A stretch of DNA of 64,000 bases from NCBI RefSeq assembly GCF_000172175.1, contig NZ_ABJL02000008.1, forward strand, positions 496,001 to 560,000, written 5' to 3'. The first letter of the stretch is position 1. Each line of letters opens with the position of its first letter. The notes under the pieces were generated by a model. The model made no database searches. It was given only the letters and a program-made list of their open reading frames with translations, and had not been told where the DNA came from. The stretch comes from Bacteroides intestinalis DSM 17393. Lineage in GTDB: Bacteria; Bacteroidota; Bacteroidia; Bacteroidales; Bacteroidaceae. Shown here piece after piece: positions 44,179 through 52,943 of the stretch. Both the position numbers and the translations under genes were made by a program.

Positions 44179-44763
44179 TTATGCTTTTTTAAAGCTGTTA
44201 ATCAATGCAATCAGATAACCCAACGCGATGAATGCACCCGGCGCAAGTACAAATATCAACATACCGTATTCTTCAGGAAGAATAGTCAGATTGAAGATTT
44301 TGCCTGTTCCTAGAAACTCACGTACGGCACCCAGCAGAGTAAGAGCCAAGGTAAAACCAAGTCCCATTCCCAAACCATCAAAGAAAGAAGCTACCGGAGT
44401 ATTCTTTGCAGCAAAAGCTTCGGCACGTCCCAGTACGATACAGTTTACCACAATCAGCGGAATAAACAGACCCAGCGTAGCATACAGAGCAGGAACATAA
44501 GCCTGCATCACCATTTGCAACAACGTTACAAAAGATGCGATAACTACGATAAAAGATGGAATACGCACCATATCAGGGATAACATTCTTAATAGCCGAGA
44601 TTACAATATTAGAGCAAATCAACACGAACATGGTTGCCAATCCCATACCCATACCATTAATGGCGGAAGAGGTAGTACCCAGCGTAGGACACATACCAAG
44701 CAGGAGTACAAACGTAGGATTCTCTTTAATAATCCCGTTCATCATAACTTTAAAATTATTCAT
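44179..44763 (-). CDS. rnfE: Rnf electron transport complex subunit E
   Basis: A 194-residue membrane subunit homologous to NqrD and RnfA. Six helices; KENPTFVLLLGMCPTLGTTS and LFIPLIVVNCIVLGRAEAFA carry the paired cysteines of the family. Stands between rnfG and rnfA as usual in Bacteroides. Confidence 0.96.
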   Translation of the reverse strand: MNNFKVMMNGIIKENPTFVLLLGMCPTLGTTSSAINGMGMGLATMFVLICSNIVISAIKNVIPDMVRIPSFIVVIASFVTLLQMVMQAYVPALYATLGLFIPLIVVNCIVLGRAEAFAAKNTPVASFFDGLGMGLGFTLALTLLGAVREFLGTGKIFNLTILPEEYGMLIFVLAPGAFIALGYLIALINSFKKA

Positions 44764-44780
44764 ATCTTCTACTCCTTTCT

Positions 44781-45443
44781 TTATTTAGCGCTGATGGAAT
44801 CCGTAGCCTCAGTAGCTGCGTTTTCAGCAGGTTCAACAACTTTTTGTGTAGCGCCCGTAGCAGCATCAGACTCATTCTGACCCGCATAAGCAGCATAAGC
44901 AGCATTCACAGCATTCAGGAAAGCACGTGAAGTAATGGTAGAAGCGGTAATAGCATCTACCTGTCCCCCGTCTTTGCTAACAGACAAAGGAGCCTTACCC
45001 GGATTCATTCCCTTAATACTTCCTTTGTTGCCTTCTTTAAACCAATCGGCAGCTTTGGAACCCAATCCCGGAGTTTCCGCATGCGACAACAAAGAATAAT
45101 CTATAATGTTTCCTTCTGCATCAAAACCGACCAGTACCTTCAGTTCACCGCCAAATGCCATTGAACTGGCTTCTACAGCAGCACCAATAAATTGTCCGTC
45201 TTTCGTTGCAGGATACACGGCATAATCCACACCATTCACAGCCTGCACCTTTTTTTCCGCAATCGGATCGTTATCAAAACCAGGAACAACCGCACTTACC
45301 GCATCACTCAATGTCTTTGCATTGGCTTGTGCAATAGGTTCTTTCGTCAGCTCATTTACATACGCCAGCAACGCCACAGAAATAGCGGTAACACCCGTGA
45401 GTACCAGCAACATATTCTTCAAGGATGATTCTAACTTTTTCAT
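44781..45443 (-). CDS. rnfG: Rnf electron transport complex subunit G (FMN-binding)
   Basis: A 220-residue protein with one N-terminal helix (about 10-30) and a periplasmic FMN-binding domain. The covalent flavin site is in VDAITASTITSRAFLNAV, where the family has a threonine flavinylated by ApbE. The Ala/Thr/Glu-rich tail (TQKVVEPAENAATEATDS) is longer than in E. coli. The start overlaps the rnfD stop by 4 bases. Confidence 0.93.
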   Translation of the reverse strand: MKKLESSLKNMLLVLTGVTAISVALLAYVNELTKEPIAQANAKTLSDAVSAVVPGFDNDPIAEKKVQAVNGVDYAVYPATKDGQFIGAAVEASSMAFGGELKVLVGFDAEGNIIDYSLLSHAETPGLGSKAADWFKEGNKGSIKGMNPGKAPLSVSKDGGQVDAITASTITSRAFLNAVNAAYAAYAGQNESDAATGATQKVVEPAENAATEATDSISAK

Positions 45444-46432
45444 TTCTTCTTCGCTACCTCCCCAAAGCGTTTAGGTTTACAATATGTATTTATCAACGGA
45501 GTAAAGGCATTCATAATCAGGATGGCGAATGACATACCCTCAGGATAAGCACCGAACAAACGGATAATCACTGTCAGCAGACCGATACACACACCATAGA
45601 TCAACATCCCTTTCTTGCTCATCGGAGAAGTGACATAATCCGTAGCCATAAAGATAGCACCCAACATCAAACCACCTGTAAGCAGTTGAAGCACCGGAGA
45701 TACATATACTTCCGGATCTACCAGATGCATGATACCTGAGAATACAAATACTGTTGCCAATATAGAAATAGGAATATGCCAGGTTATAATTTTCTTCCAA
45801 AGCATATAAGCCAATCCCAACAGCAATGCCAAGGCACTTACTTCACCCAAGCAACCTCCATTATTACCAATCAATAAGTCAAAAGAAGAAGGCAAATCTT
45901 TTAAAGCTTCTATATTTCCACCGGCAATCTGCTTCATCAGGTTAAGAGGTGTAGCCGCCGTCGTTGCATCTGTATAAGAAGTCAACTGTCCGACAACCGG
46001 CCAGCTCGTCATCTGCACAGGGAAAGAGAGCAACAGGAATACACGGCCTGCCAATGCGGGGTTGAACGGATTACAACCCAGTCCGCCAAAAGACATTTTA
46101 CCGACACCTATTGCAAACAATGCACCCAGAATAATAATCCAGATAGGCAGATTGGAAGGTAAGTTGAATGCCAGCAACACACCTGTGATTACGGCAGAAC
46201 CGTCACAAATAGTCGTGGTTTCTTTCTTTAAAAGGAATTTGCCGATAGCCCATTCAAAGAACAAACAGGCAGCTACCGAAGTAGCCGTAACAATCAGCGC
46301 ACCCAGTCCGAAGAAATAGAGTGATACGAGAAATGCAGGAATCAATGCAATGAGCACGCCATACATATTCTTTTTCACGCTGTCACCACCATGGACATGG
46401 GGCGAAAGTGATACTATTAATTTATTTTCCAT
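45440..46432 (-). CDS. rnfD: Rnf electron transport complex subunit D
   Basis: A 330-residue membrane subunit with about 10 helices, homologous to NqrB. Family text: LIVSLSPHVHGGDSVKKNMY, SFGGLGCNPFNPALAGRVFL and the covalent FMN region SYTDATTAATPLN. LMLGAIFMATDYVTSPMSKK is also a signature. Lies 6 bases after rnfC. Confidence 0.95.
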   Translation of the reverse strand: MENKLIVSLSPHVHGGDSVKKNMYGVLIALIPAFLVSLYFFGLGALIVTATSVAACLFFEWAIGKFLLKKETTTICDGSAVITGVLLAFNLPSNLPIWIIILGALFAIGVGKMSFGGLGCNPFNPALAGRVFLLLSFPVQMTSWPVVGQLTSYTDATTAATPLNLMKQIAGGNIEALKDLPSSFDLLIGNNGGCLGEVSALALLLGLAYMLWKKIITWHIPISILATVFVFSGIMHLVDPEVYVSPVLQLLTGGLMLGAIFMATDYVTSPMSKKGMLIYGVCIGLLTVIIRLFGAYPEGMSFAILIMNAFTPLINTYCKPKRFGEVAKKK

Positions 46433-46438
46433 ACTTCG

Positions 46439-47776
46439 TTATTTTTTAGCTTGACGCGCACGGATGATCGCTCCTACTTTACCTTTACCCAAACGGCAAT
46501 AGTCCAGCAACGGACGGTTTGCAGGACAGGTGAACTGGCAAGAACCGCACTCGATACAATCCATTATTCTTTCTTTCTCCATTCTCTCGAATTCGGTATG
46601 TTCAGCAAGCGCCGACAACAAATAAGGCTCCAATCCCATCGGACAAGCACCCACGCACTTTGCGCAACGGATGCAAGGTTGAATTTCACCACGCTTGGCT
46701 TCCTTATTGTTCATTATCAGAATACCAGAACTACCTTTAGCAGTTGGCACATCTGTATTTATCAACGCCTTTCCCATCATCGGGCCACCACCGATAATCT
46801 TACCTGTATCTTCGGGTAAACCACCGCAAGCATCAATCAACTGCTTCATCGGTGTACCGATACGTGCCAGGAAGTTGGAGGGTTTTGCCACCGATTTTCC
46901 TGTTACGGTAATCACACGTTCAAACAATGGCTTATTCTTCTGTACAGCTTGATATACGGCAAATGCAGTACCCACATTCTGTACCACAGCACCTGTAGAG
47001 ATAGGCAATGCGCCACTTGCTACCTGACGGCTGGTGATGGCATCAATCAACTGCTTTTCACCTCCTTGCGGATATTGCACTTTCAAAGCAACCACCTCGA
47101 TACCTGCATAGCTGGAAGCAACTTTTGTCATCAACTGAATAGCATCCGGCTTATTATTTTCAATACCGATAAATGCCTTATTAACCTTTACGGCCTTCAT
47201 CAGGATAGATACACCTACCATAATTTCTTCTGCATGTTCCAGCATTAACTGGTGATCAGCTGTCAGGTAGGGTTCACATTCTACGGCATTAATGATCACA
47301 CATTCTGCCTTGAATGCAGGCGGCGGACAAAGTTTCACTTGAGTAGGGAAACAAGCACCACCCAAACCTACAATACCGGCATCGGCAATCTTTTTCACAA
47401 TTTCTTCAGAGGTAAGATTACATTCCTTCACCAAAGTTTCTGTGCGGTCAATGCTTTCTTCCCATTCGTCACCTTCTACGTCGATAAAAATAGCTGGCTT
47501 CGGATAACCGCTGGCATCGATAATCGAATCGATCTTAGCAACCTTGCCGCTGACGGACGAGTGGATGGCTGCAGATACAAAACCACCGGGTTCAGCAATC
47601 TTTGTGCCGACTTTCACCACATCTCCTTTAGCCACAAGCGGTTTTGCAGGTGCACCGATGTGCTGTCCCAGCAGAATCACAGCTTTGGCAGGAACTTCCG
47701 CCTTGATGATGGGCTGATGTGCTGAAAGTTTATTTTCGTGTGGATGAACACCACCGATTGAAAATGTCTTCAACAT
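46439..47776 (-). CDS. rnfC: Rnf electron transport complex subunit C
   Basis: A 445-residue NADH/FMN-binding peripheral subunit. The flavin/NADH region is ADAGIVGLGGACFPTQVKL; two ferredoxin motifs, CIRCAKCVGACPMG and CIECGSCQFTCPANRP, lie near the C-terminus. It lacks the long Ala/Lys-rich C-terminal tail seen in some proteobacterial RnfC proteins; in this operon RnfB has such a tail. Confidence 0.96.
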   Translation of the reverse strand: MLKTFSIGGVHPHENKLSAHQPIIKAEVPAKAVILLGQHIGAPAKPLVAKGDVVKVGTKIAEPGGFVSAAIHSSVSGKVAKIDSIIDASGYPKPAIFIDVEGDEWEESIDRTETLVKECNLTSEEIVKKIADAGIVGLGGACFPTQVKLCPPPAFKAECVIINAVECEPYLTADHQLMLEHAEEIMVGVSILMKAVKVNKAFIGIENNKPDAIQLMTKVASSYAGIEVVALKVQYPQGGEKQLIDAITSRQVASGALPISTGAVVQNVGTAFAVYQAVQKNKPLFERVITVTGKSVAKPSNFLARIGTPMKQLIDACGGLPEDTGKIIGGGPMMGKALINTDVPTAKGSSGILIMNNKEAKRGEIQPCIRCAKCVGACPMGLEPYLLSALAEHTEFERMEKERIMDCIECGSCQFTCPANRPLLDYCRLGKGKVGAIIRARQAKK

Positions 47777-47814
47777 ACAATTCTGTATTTTAGTCGTTTA
47801 TTACTTCTTGATTA

Positions 47815-48789
47815 TTAAGCTTCCGCCTTCGGAGTTTCCACCTGAGGGGTTTCAACTACTTTCGGGGTTTCTACAGCCTTAGGAGCCTCTGCTGCTTTAG
47901 GAGTTTCTGTAGCTTTTGGCGCAGCAGCTACTTTAGCAGCAGCCGGAGCAGCACCTTCCGCCTTCGGCTTGCGCGGCGGGAAATTGAGTGCGACAATCGT
48001 GTTCTGCGGACAAACTTCCTCGCACTTACGACATGATTTACATTTGTTCGGGTCAATGTAAGCCAGATTATTCTCCAGCGTAATGGCCTCGAACGGACAA
48101 ACTTTCACGCACTTGCCACAACCGATACAAGCAACCGTACAAGCCTTACGCGCTACGGCACCCTTGTCTTTGTTCACGCATTGCACATAGACACGGCGTG
48201 ACTTCTTACCCTGCGGGCGGATTTCAATAATATTCTTCGGGCAAGCCTTTGCACAAGCACCACAAGCCGTACATTTGGCTTCATCCACTTCCGGAAGTCC
48301 TGTTTCGGGATTCATGTGGATAGCATCAAACTGACAGGCTTCCACACAGTCGCCACAGCCCAGACATCCAAAACTACAACCTGTTTCACCACCATAAAGA
48401 GAAGCTGCAATAGCACAACTCTTCGCGCCATCGTACATATTTACACGCGGGCGATTGGCACAGGTTCCATTACATCTCACAACCGCAACCATCGGTTCGG
48501 CCGCAGTAGCATCCAAACCAAGGATTTCGGCAATTTGCGTCATGACAGGTTGTCCGCCTACCGGACAGAATTTTCCGCCCAACGAACCTGCTTTTACACA
48601 AGCATCGGCAAAACCACTACAACCCGGGTAACCACATCCACCGCAATTTGCTTGAGGCAACACCTCTCCTACCTGTGCAATTCGCGGGTCTTCGTACACG
48701 GCAAATTTCTTGGAAGCGATATACAGAATAGCAGCCGAAACCAGCGCTATAGCTCCCAATGAAATCACTGCAATCAGAATTACATTCAT
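47815..48789 (-). CDS. rnfB: Rnf electron transport complex subunit B (multi-cluster ferredoxin)
   Basis: A 324-residue iron-sulfur subunit, the entry point for electrons from ferredoxin. One N-terminal helix anchors it; PQANCGGCGYPGCSGFADAC is the RnfB cluster site. At least three further ferredoxin motifs follow (CLGCGDCVEAC, CTACGACAKACP, CIGCGKCVKVCP, CKSCRKCEEVCP). The last ~50 residues are a low-complexity tail of repeated A-P-K-A and V-E-T-P blocks. Much longer than the ~190 residues of E. coli RnfB. Confidence 0.95.
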   Translation of the reverse strand: MNVILIAVISLGAIALVSAAILYIASKKFAVYEDPRIAQVGEVLPQANCGGCGYPGCSGFADACVKAGSLGGKFCPVGGQPVMTQIAEILGLDATAAEPMVAVVRCNGTCANRPRVNMYDGAKSCAIAASLYGGETGCSFGCLGCGDCVEACQFDAIHMNPETGLPEVDEAKCTACGACAKACPKNIIEIRPQGKKSRRVYVQCVNKDKGAVARKACTVACIGCGKCVKVCPFEAITLENNLAYIDPNKCKSCRKCEEVCPQNTIVALNFPPRKPKAEGAAPAAAKVAAAPKATETPKAAEAPKAVETPKVVETPQVETPKAEA

Positions 48790-48833
48790 AAATTAGTTAT
48801 TTATTTAATTATTTGTTTTTAATGTTCTAATAG

Positions 48834-49253
48834 TTAGTCTATCGGCTTTATGGAAAAAGAGAACTTTTTCCCCATACGTGTTTTATTCAGCCATAATATA
48901 TAATAGTAAGGTATAAGGAGAGCTAACGAACAAATCGCAGAGAAAAGTTCATCGTTCCAGATAGCCATAAATATAAAAAGAGAAATAATCAGAACACAGA
49001 AAGGTATTATAAAGGCCAGTAACACCGCCATCATCCCCATGGATAGTTCTCCGAAGACGATTACCCGGTCACCGGGTTGGTAGGAAGATGCATCATTACT
49101 GATTACATCAATCATTTTTTCTTTGGTATCAGCCGAGGCACAATGTCCTTTAGCGCTACACGCTGCACAAGCTGACGTTTGGACAATTCTCACCATAACA
49201 TGAGAACCGTTTATGTTTTCCACAATACCTTGATGTTTTATAATATCTGCCAT
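48834..49253 (-). CDS. RseC/SoxR-reducing system family protein
   Basis: A 139-residue membrane protein with two adjacent hydrophobic helices (about 75-120) after a short soluble part holding cysteines in SACAACSAKGHCAS. It matches the RseC/MucC family, which in E. coli works with Rnf to reduce SoxR. In Bacteroides it normally heads the rnf operon, as here, 44 bases before rnfB. SoxR itself is not in the window, so the partner is uncertain. Confidence 0.9.
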   Translation of the reverse strand: MADIIKHQGIVENINGSHVMVRIVQTSACAACSAKGHCASADTKEKMIDVISNDASSYQPGDRVIVFGELSMGMMAVLLAFIIPFCVLIISLFIFMAIWNDELFSAICSLALLIPYYYILWLNKTRMGKKFSFSIKPID

Positions 49254-49281
49254 TTTGCAAACTGTGCATTACAAATTGCGG

Positions 49282-49289
49282 CAAATTTA
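49282..49289 (-). promoter_or_regulatory. predicted -7 element of the rnf operon
   Basis: TAAATTTG on the minus strand, about 30 bases upstream of the rseC-like ATG; the -33 is poor (CTTG at 49311-49308, 18 bases away). The remaining part of the 341-bp gap 49254-49594 holds the terminator at 49530-49567; nothing else was seen. Confidence 0.5.
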
Positions 49290-49529
49290 CGCATTATTTG
49301 TGAACTGCAAGGCTTTCACCTACTTTTTTATGTGTACGCTAACGCACTTTTTCCCGTTTTAACTGTTTTTCTTCGCATTTTTCACAGGAAAAGTCAAAAA
49401 AGCTGTTTTAAAACACGGATTGATATATCACTTTGCACCCTCATTTAAAGCAAAGCAGAGAATCTATCTGTTAATATTAAATAAGGAGTAGAGCCTTTGG
49501 TAAGTACAAAATGACAAAATGATATTTAT

Positions 49530-49567
49530 AAATAAGGCTGCCTCCATTAAAGGAAGCAGCCTTATTT
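49530..49567 (-). terminator. terminator of the DUF3078 gene
   Basis: AAATAAGGCTGCCTCC pairs with GGAAGCAGCCTTATTT: a 16-bp stem with one mismatch and a six-base loop. It starts 28 bases past the stop codon at 49595. Confidence 0.85.
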
Positions 49568-49594
49568 ACTACATCATATATCAAGTATCTATAA

Positions 49595-51037
49595 TTACCA
49601 CTTATAATTGATACCAAAACTCAGAATCTCATTCACCTGGAAGTGACTGTCTCCTGTAGTCGGCTTGCTACTGTCATCATAACGTGCATGTACATACAGT
49701 TTTGTAGAAAGATAACGGTTCAATATGAAATTGATCGTATTTTCCCACTCAACACGAGTCCACTCGTAGCTGGTCAGATAATTCAGACGGGAATTCAGTA
49801 CGATGGAAGGAATAATAGTCCAATTCAATGTCGGTTGTATTTGCGAACCCCAGTTATGACGCACGCTCTTGCCTTCCTCCAGACCAAAATCCACTTCATT
49901 TACATCTTTATTACCTATATACCGCATCGTCCAAGTCAACGGAGCTATAAAGACAGACAGATTAAACTTTTTCTTATTCAGTTTGTAGTCCATACCGACA
50001 CTGGTGGATAAATCCGCCGGAGCAAAGAAAGCTGAGACTAACTTTTCACTGTTCGCTTTATAACCATGACAGAACTGGGTTTTAAATTCTGTTGAAATGG
50101 TATAGTACCAATTAGAAGCTGCCTGAATACCCATTTTACTATACAAGCGTAACAGGTCAGTGTTTACCAGATAATCGTGATACTTGTCCGAAGGAGTGGA
50201 ACCAAAACCTAACTTGGCCTCCAACATATTTTCCCATTGCACTTTCTCGCGATCATTATAATTAGCAAACAGCTGCAGATTCGCCAAGAAAGAATTTGTA
50301 CTCTCACCACCTTTATACCAATTGTCAGAAATATAGTTCTGAGTAATCTGCAAAGAACCACTTCCACCCGTCACCCACCAATTGGGCTTATGGATCACAA
50401 CCTCCGCATCCTCTTTTACATTGACCATATCTTCCTGGACAAATAATTTTATAACAGAAGGTTTAGATGAAACTTCTTTTTCAATATTATCTCTGAAGCT
50501 TTTCACCTGCATTAATTCATCTTCCCATGCCACAATCTTACGCGGGTTCTCATTAGCATAAAGATATAACAGCGCACGGTCCACCACTTCATTGGCACGT
50601 TTCTTCGAAGTAAAAGGAGCTTCATCAAACATCAATGGTTCCTTTACAGAAGTTTTTGCTGTATCAAAAGGCTGGAATTTCCATTTCAATGTTGAAATGC
50701 TCTCCATGGGAGAATTATAATAAGTCAACGGGATAAACAAGCGGTAATAATTAGGATTGTCCGCAATGTAACGCTCCGGAGTAGAAGGATCATTCAGGTA
50801 ATTTAATACTCCGAAATATTTTTCATAGGATATGGAAACAGTATCCAATTGCCGGGTAATACTTCCCGGTTTCAACTTTAAAACAAAATATTGCTTCATT
50901 AAGTCCGATAAAGTATCCGCTTGTACTACAGCCGTTTTTTCACCGGTTTTTAATACAGGCTTCACCGAATTCTGCGCCATAACCGACGAAGAAAAAAGCA
51001 CAGCGATTGCCCATAAAGATAAAAATTTATTCTTCAT
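49595..51037 (-). CDS. DUF3078 outer membrane protein
   Basis: A 480-residue exported protein (signal peptide ending near SSSVMAQ). The second half is rich in alternating aromatic strands (WYYTISTEFKTQF, LNWTIIPSIVLNSRLNYL) and ends in VNEILSFGINYKW, an aromatic C-terminus typical of outer membrane barrels. It fits the DUF3078 family; no function is known. WWVTGGSGSLQITQNYISDN near residue 222 is a recognisable family segment. It stands alone, divergent from pyrG. Confidence 0.85.
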   Translation of the reverse strand: MKNKFLSLWAIAVLFSSSVMAQNSVKPVLKTGEKTAVVQADTLSDLMKQYFVLKLKPGSITRQLDTVSISYEKYFGVLNYLNDPSTPERYIADNPNYYRLFIPLTYYNSPMESISTLKWKFQPFDTAKTSVKEPLMFDEAPFTSKKRANEVVDRALLYLYANENPRKIVAWEDELMQVKSFRDNIEKEVSSKPSVIKLFVQEDMVNVKEDAEVVIHKPNWWVTGGSGSLQITQNYISDNWYKGGESTNSFLANLQLFANYNDREKVQWENMLEAKLGFGSTPSDKYHDYLVNTDLLRLYSKMGIQAASNWYYTISTEFKTQFCHGYKANSEKLVSAFFAPADLSTSVGMDYKLNKKKFNLSVFIAPLTWTMRYIGNKDVNEVDFGLEEGKSVRHNWGSQIQPTLNWTIIPSIVLNSRLNYLTSYEWTRVEWENTINFILNRYLSTKLYVHARYDDSSKPTTGDSHFQVNEILSFGINYKW

Positions 51038-51064
51038 AACGCCCTAAAATCTATGTTTTGAGCG

Positions 51065-51072
51065 CAAAATTA
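51065..51072 (-). promoter_or_regulatory. predicted -7 element of the DUF3078 gene
   Basis: TAATTTTG on the minus strand, 28 bases upstream of the ATG at 51037. No clear -33 element. Confidence 0.5.
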
Positions 51073-51173
51073 AATTAAAATGTTTAGAAAACATAGAAAT
51101 AGAGAAAGAAAAAGAAAACATGCTTTTTTTATAATTGTTTCGCCGAAACTTTATGTACTTCCTCTTTTTTTTG

Positions 51174-51181
51174 TAATTTTG
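51174..51181 (+). promoter_or_regulatory. predicted -7 element of pyrG-yidC
   Basis: TAATTTTG fits the -7 consensus; start near 51188, leaving an ~80-base leader before the GTG of pyrG. A good -33 is missing. Confidence 0.5.
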
Positions 51182-51269
51182 CGCTTTTTAAGTCTCACGT
51201 GTAGACAGATAGATACACAAATGTGTACATCGCACCAAACAAAACAATAATATTAAAAACAGTATAGCT

Positions 51270-52901
51270 GTGGGAGAAACAAAGTATATTTTCGTCACCG
51301 GTGGCGTTGCCTCATCTTTAGGTAAAGGTATCATCGCCTCATCCATTGGTAAATTGCTACAAGCAAGAGGTTACAAAGTAACCATTCAAAAGTTTGACCC
51401 GTATATCAATATTGACCCGGGTACTTTAAACCCCTACGAACACGGAGAATGTTATGTGACTGTAGACGGACACGAAGCTGACCTTGACTTAGGCCACTAC
51501 GAACGTTTTCTTGGCATCCAGACTACAAAAGCCAATAACATTACAACCGGACGCATCTATAAAAGCGTTATCGATAAAGAACGCCGTGGTGATTATTTAG
51601 GTAAGACCATTCAAGTCATTCCTCATATCACGGACGAAATCAAACGAAACGTAAAGTTGCTGGGTAACAAATATAAATTCGATTTTGTAATTACAGAAAT
51701 CGGCGGTACGGTGGGTGATATCGAATCCTTGCCATATCTGGAAAGTATCCGTCAGTTGAAGTGGGAACTGGGACGTGATGCATTGTGTGTACACCTTACA
51801 TATGTGCCTTACCTCACAGCCGCTGGTGAATTGAAAACCAAACCGACACAACACTCCGTAAAGGAATTGCAGAGTGCAGGTATCCAACCGGATATATTGG
51901 TTTTGCGCACGGAACACGAATTGAGTAGCAACGTACGCAAGAAAGTTGCTTTGTTCTGTAATGTAGATGAAAACGCAGTAGTACAGAGCATCGATGCTCC
52001 TACCATCTACGAAGTTCCCATCCTGATGCAGGCTCAGAAACTGGATGAAACAATATTGAAGAAAATGGGATTGCCCGTAGGCGACACACCGGGACTGGGT
52101 CCGTGGCGTGCTTTTCTTGAACGTCGTCATAAAGCGGAAAATACAGAACCGCTGCACATCGCACTAGTTGGCAAATATGATTTGCAGGATGCATACAAAT
52201 CCATCCGTGAAGCCCTGTCACAAGCCGGTACGTACAATGACTGTAAGGTATCTGTAGACTTCGTGAACAGTGAAAAGCTCACGGAAGAAAATGTAGCGGA
52301 AGCATTGAAAGGCATGGCAGGTATATTGATTGGCCCGGGATTCGGCGAACGTGGTGTTGCCGGTAAGTTCGTAGCTATCAAATATGCACGCACGCATGAT
52401 ATTCCGACTTTCGGTATCTGCCTGGGAATGCAATGCATTGCTATCGAATTTGCACGCAACGTACTGGGATATACTGATGCTGACTCACGCGAAATGAATG
52501 AGAAAACTCCGCATAATGTGATTGACATCATGGAAGAGCAGAAATCCATCACCAATATGGGTGGAACGATGCGTCTGGGAGCTTACGAATGTATTTTGCA
52601 GAAAGGCAGCAAGGCATACGAGGCATACGGAACAGAACACATCCAGGAACGCCACCGCCATCGCTATGAATTCAATAACCAGTATAAAACGGAGTATGAA
52701 GCAGCCGGCATGAAATGTGTAGGTATCAACCCAGAATCGGACTTGGTGGAAATCGTAGAAATACCGAAACTGAAGTGGTTTGTCGGAACTCAATTCCATC
52801 CGGAATACAGCAGTACGGTATTGAATCCCCATCCGTTGTTCGTGGCTTTCATTAAAGCATCTATCGAAAGTTTCGAGGAAAAGGAAAAAGCAAAGAAATA
52901 A
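51270..52901 (+). CDS. pyrG: CTP synthase
   Basis: Makes CTP from UTP using glutamine and ATP. The 543 residues start at a GTG codon (51270), the only start that gives the normal N-terminus ETKYIFVTGGVASSLGKGI. The synthetase domain covers about 1-270. The glutaminase domain has the nucleophile in FGICLGMQC (C384) and the final FHPEYSST. Followed after 42 bases by yidC, probably in one transcript. Confidence 0.98.
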   Translation: MGETKYIFVTGGVASSLGKGIIASSIGKLLQARGYKVTIQKFDPYINIDPGTLNPYEHGECYVTVDGHEADLDLGHYERFLGIQTTKANNITTGRIYKSVIDKERRGDYLGKTIQVIPHITDEIKRNVKLLGNKYKFDFVITEIGGTVGDIESLPYLESIRQLKWELGRDALCVHLTYVPYLTAAGELKTKPTQHSVKELQSAGIQPDILVLRTEHELSSNVRKKVALFCNVDENAVVQSIDAPTIYEVPILMQAQKLDETILKKMGLPVGDTPGLGPWRAFLERRHKAENTEPLHIALVGKYDLQDAYKSIREALSQAGTYNDCKVSVDFVNSEKLTEENVAEALKGMAGILIGPGFGERGVAGKFVAIKYARTHDIPTFGICLGMQCIAIEFARNVLGYTDADSREMNEKTPHNVIDIMEEQKSITNMGGTMRLGAYECILQKGSKAYEAYGTEHIQERHRHRYEFNNQYKTEYEAAGMKCVGINPESDLVEIVEIPKLKWFVGTQFHPEYSSTVLNPHPLFVAFIKASIESFEEKEKAKK

Positions 52902-52943
52902 GATTATTTCAATAATTATAAAATTGTAAACTAGAAATTATTC

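Noticed and set aside
51597..52157. Long antisense open frame (186 codons) inside pyrG
   Set aside because: Fully antisense to a strongly conserved gene; composition is a mirror of pyrG codons and shows no family motif.
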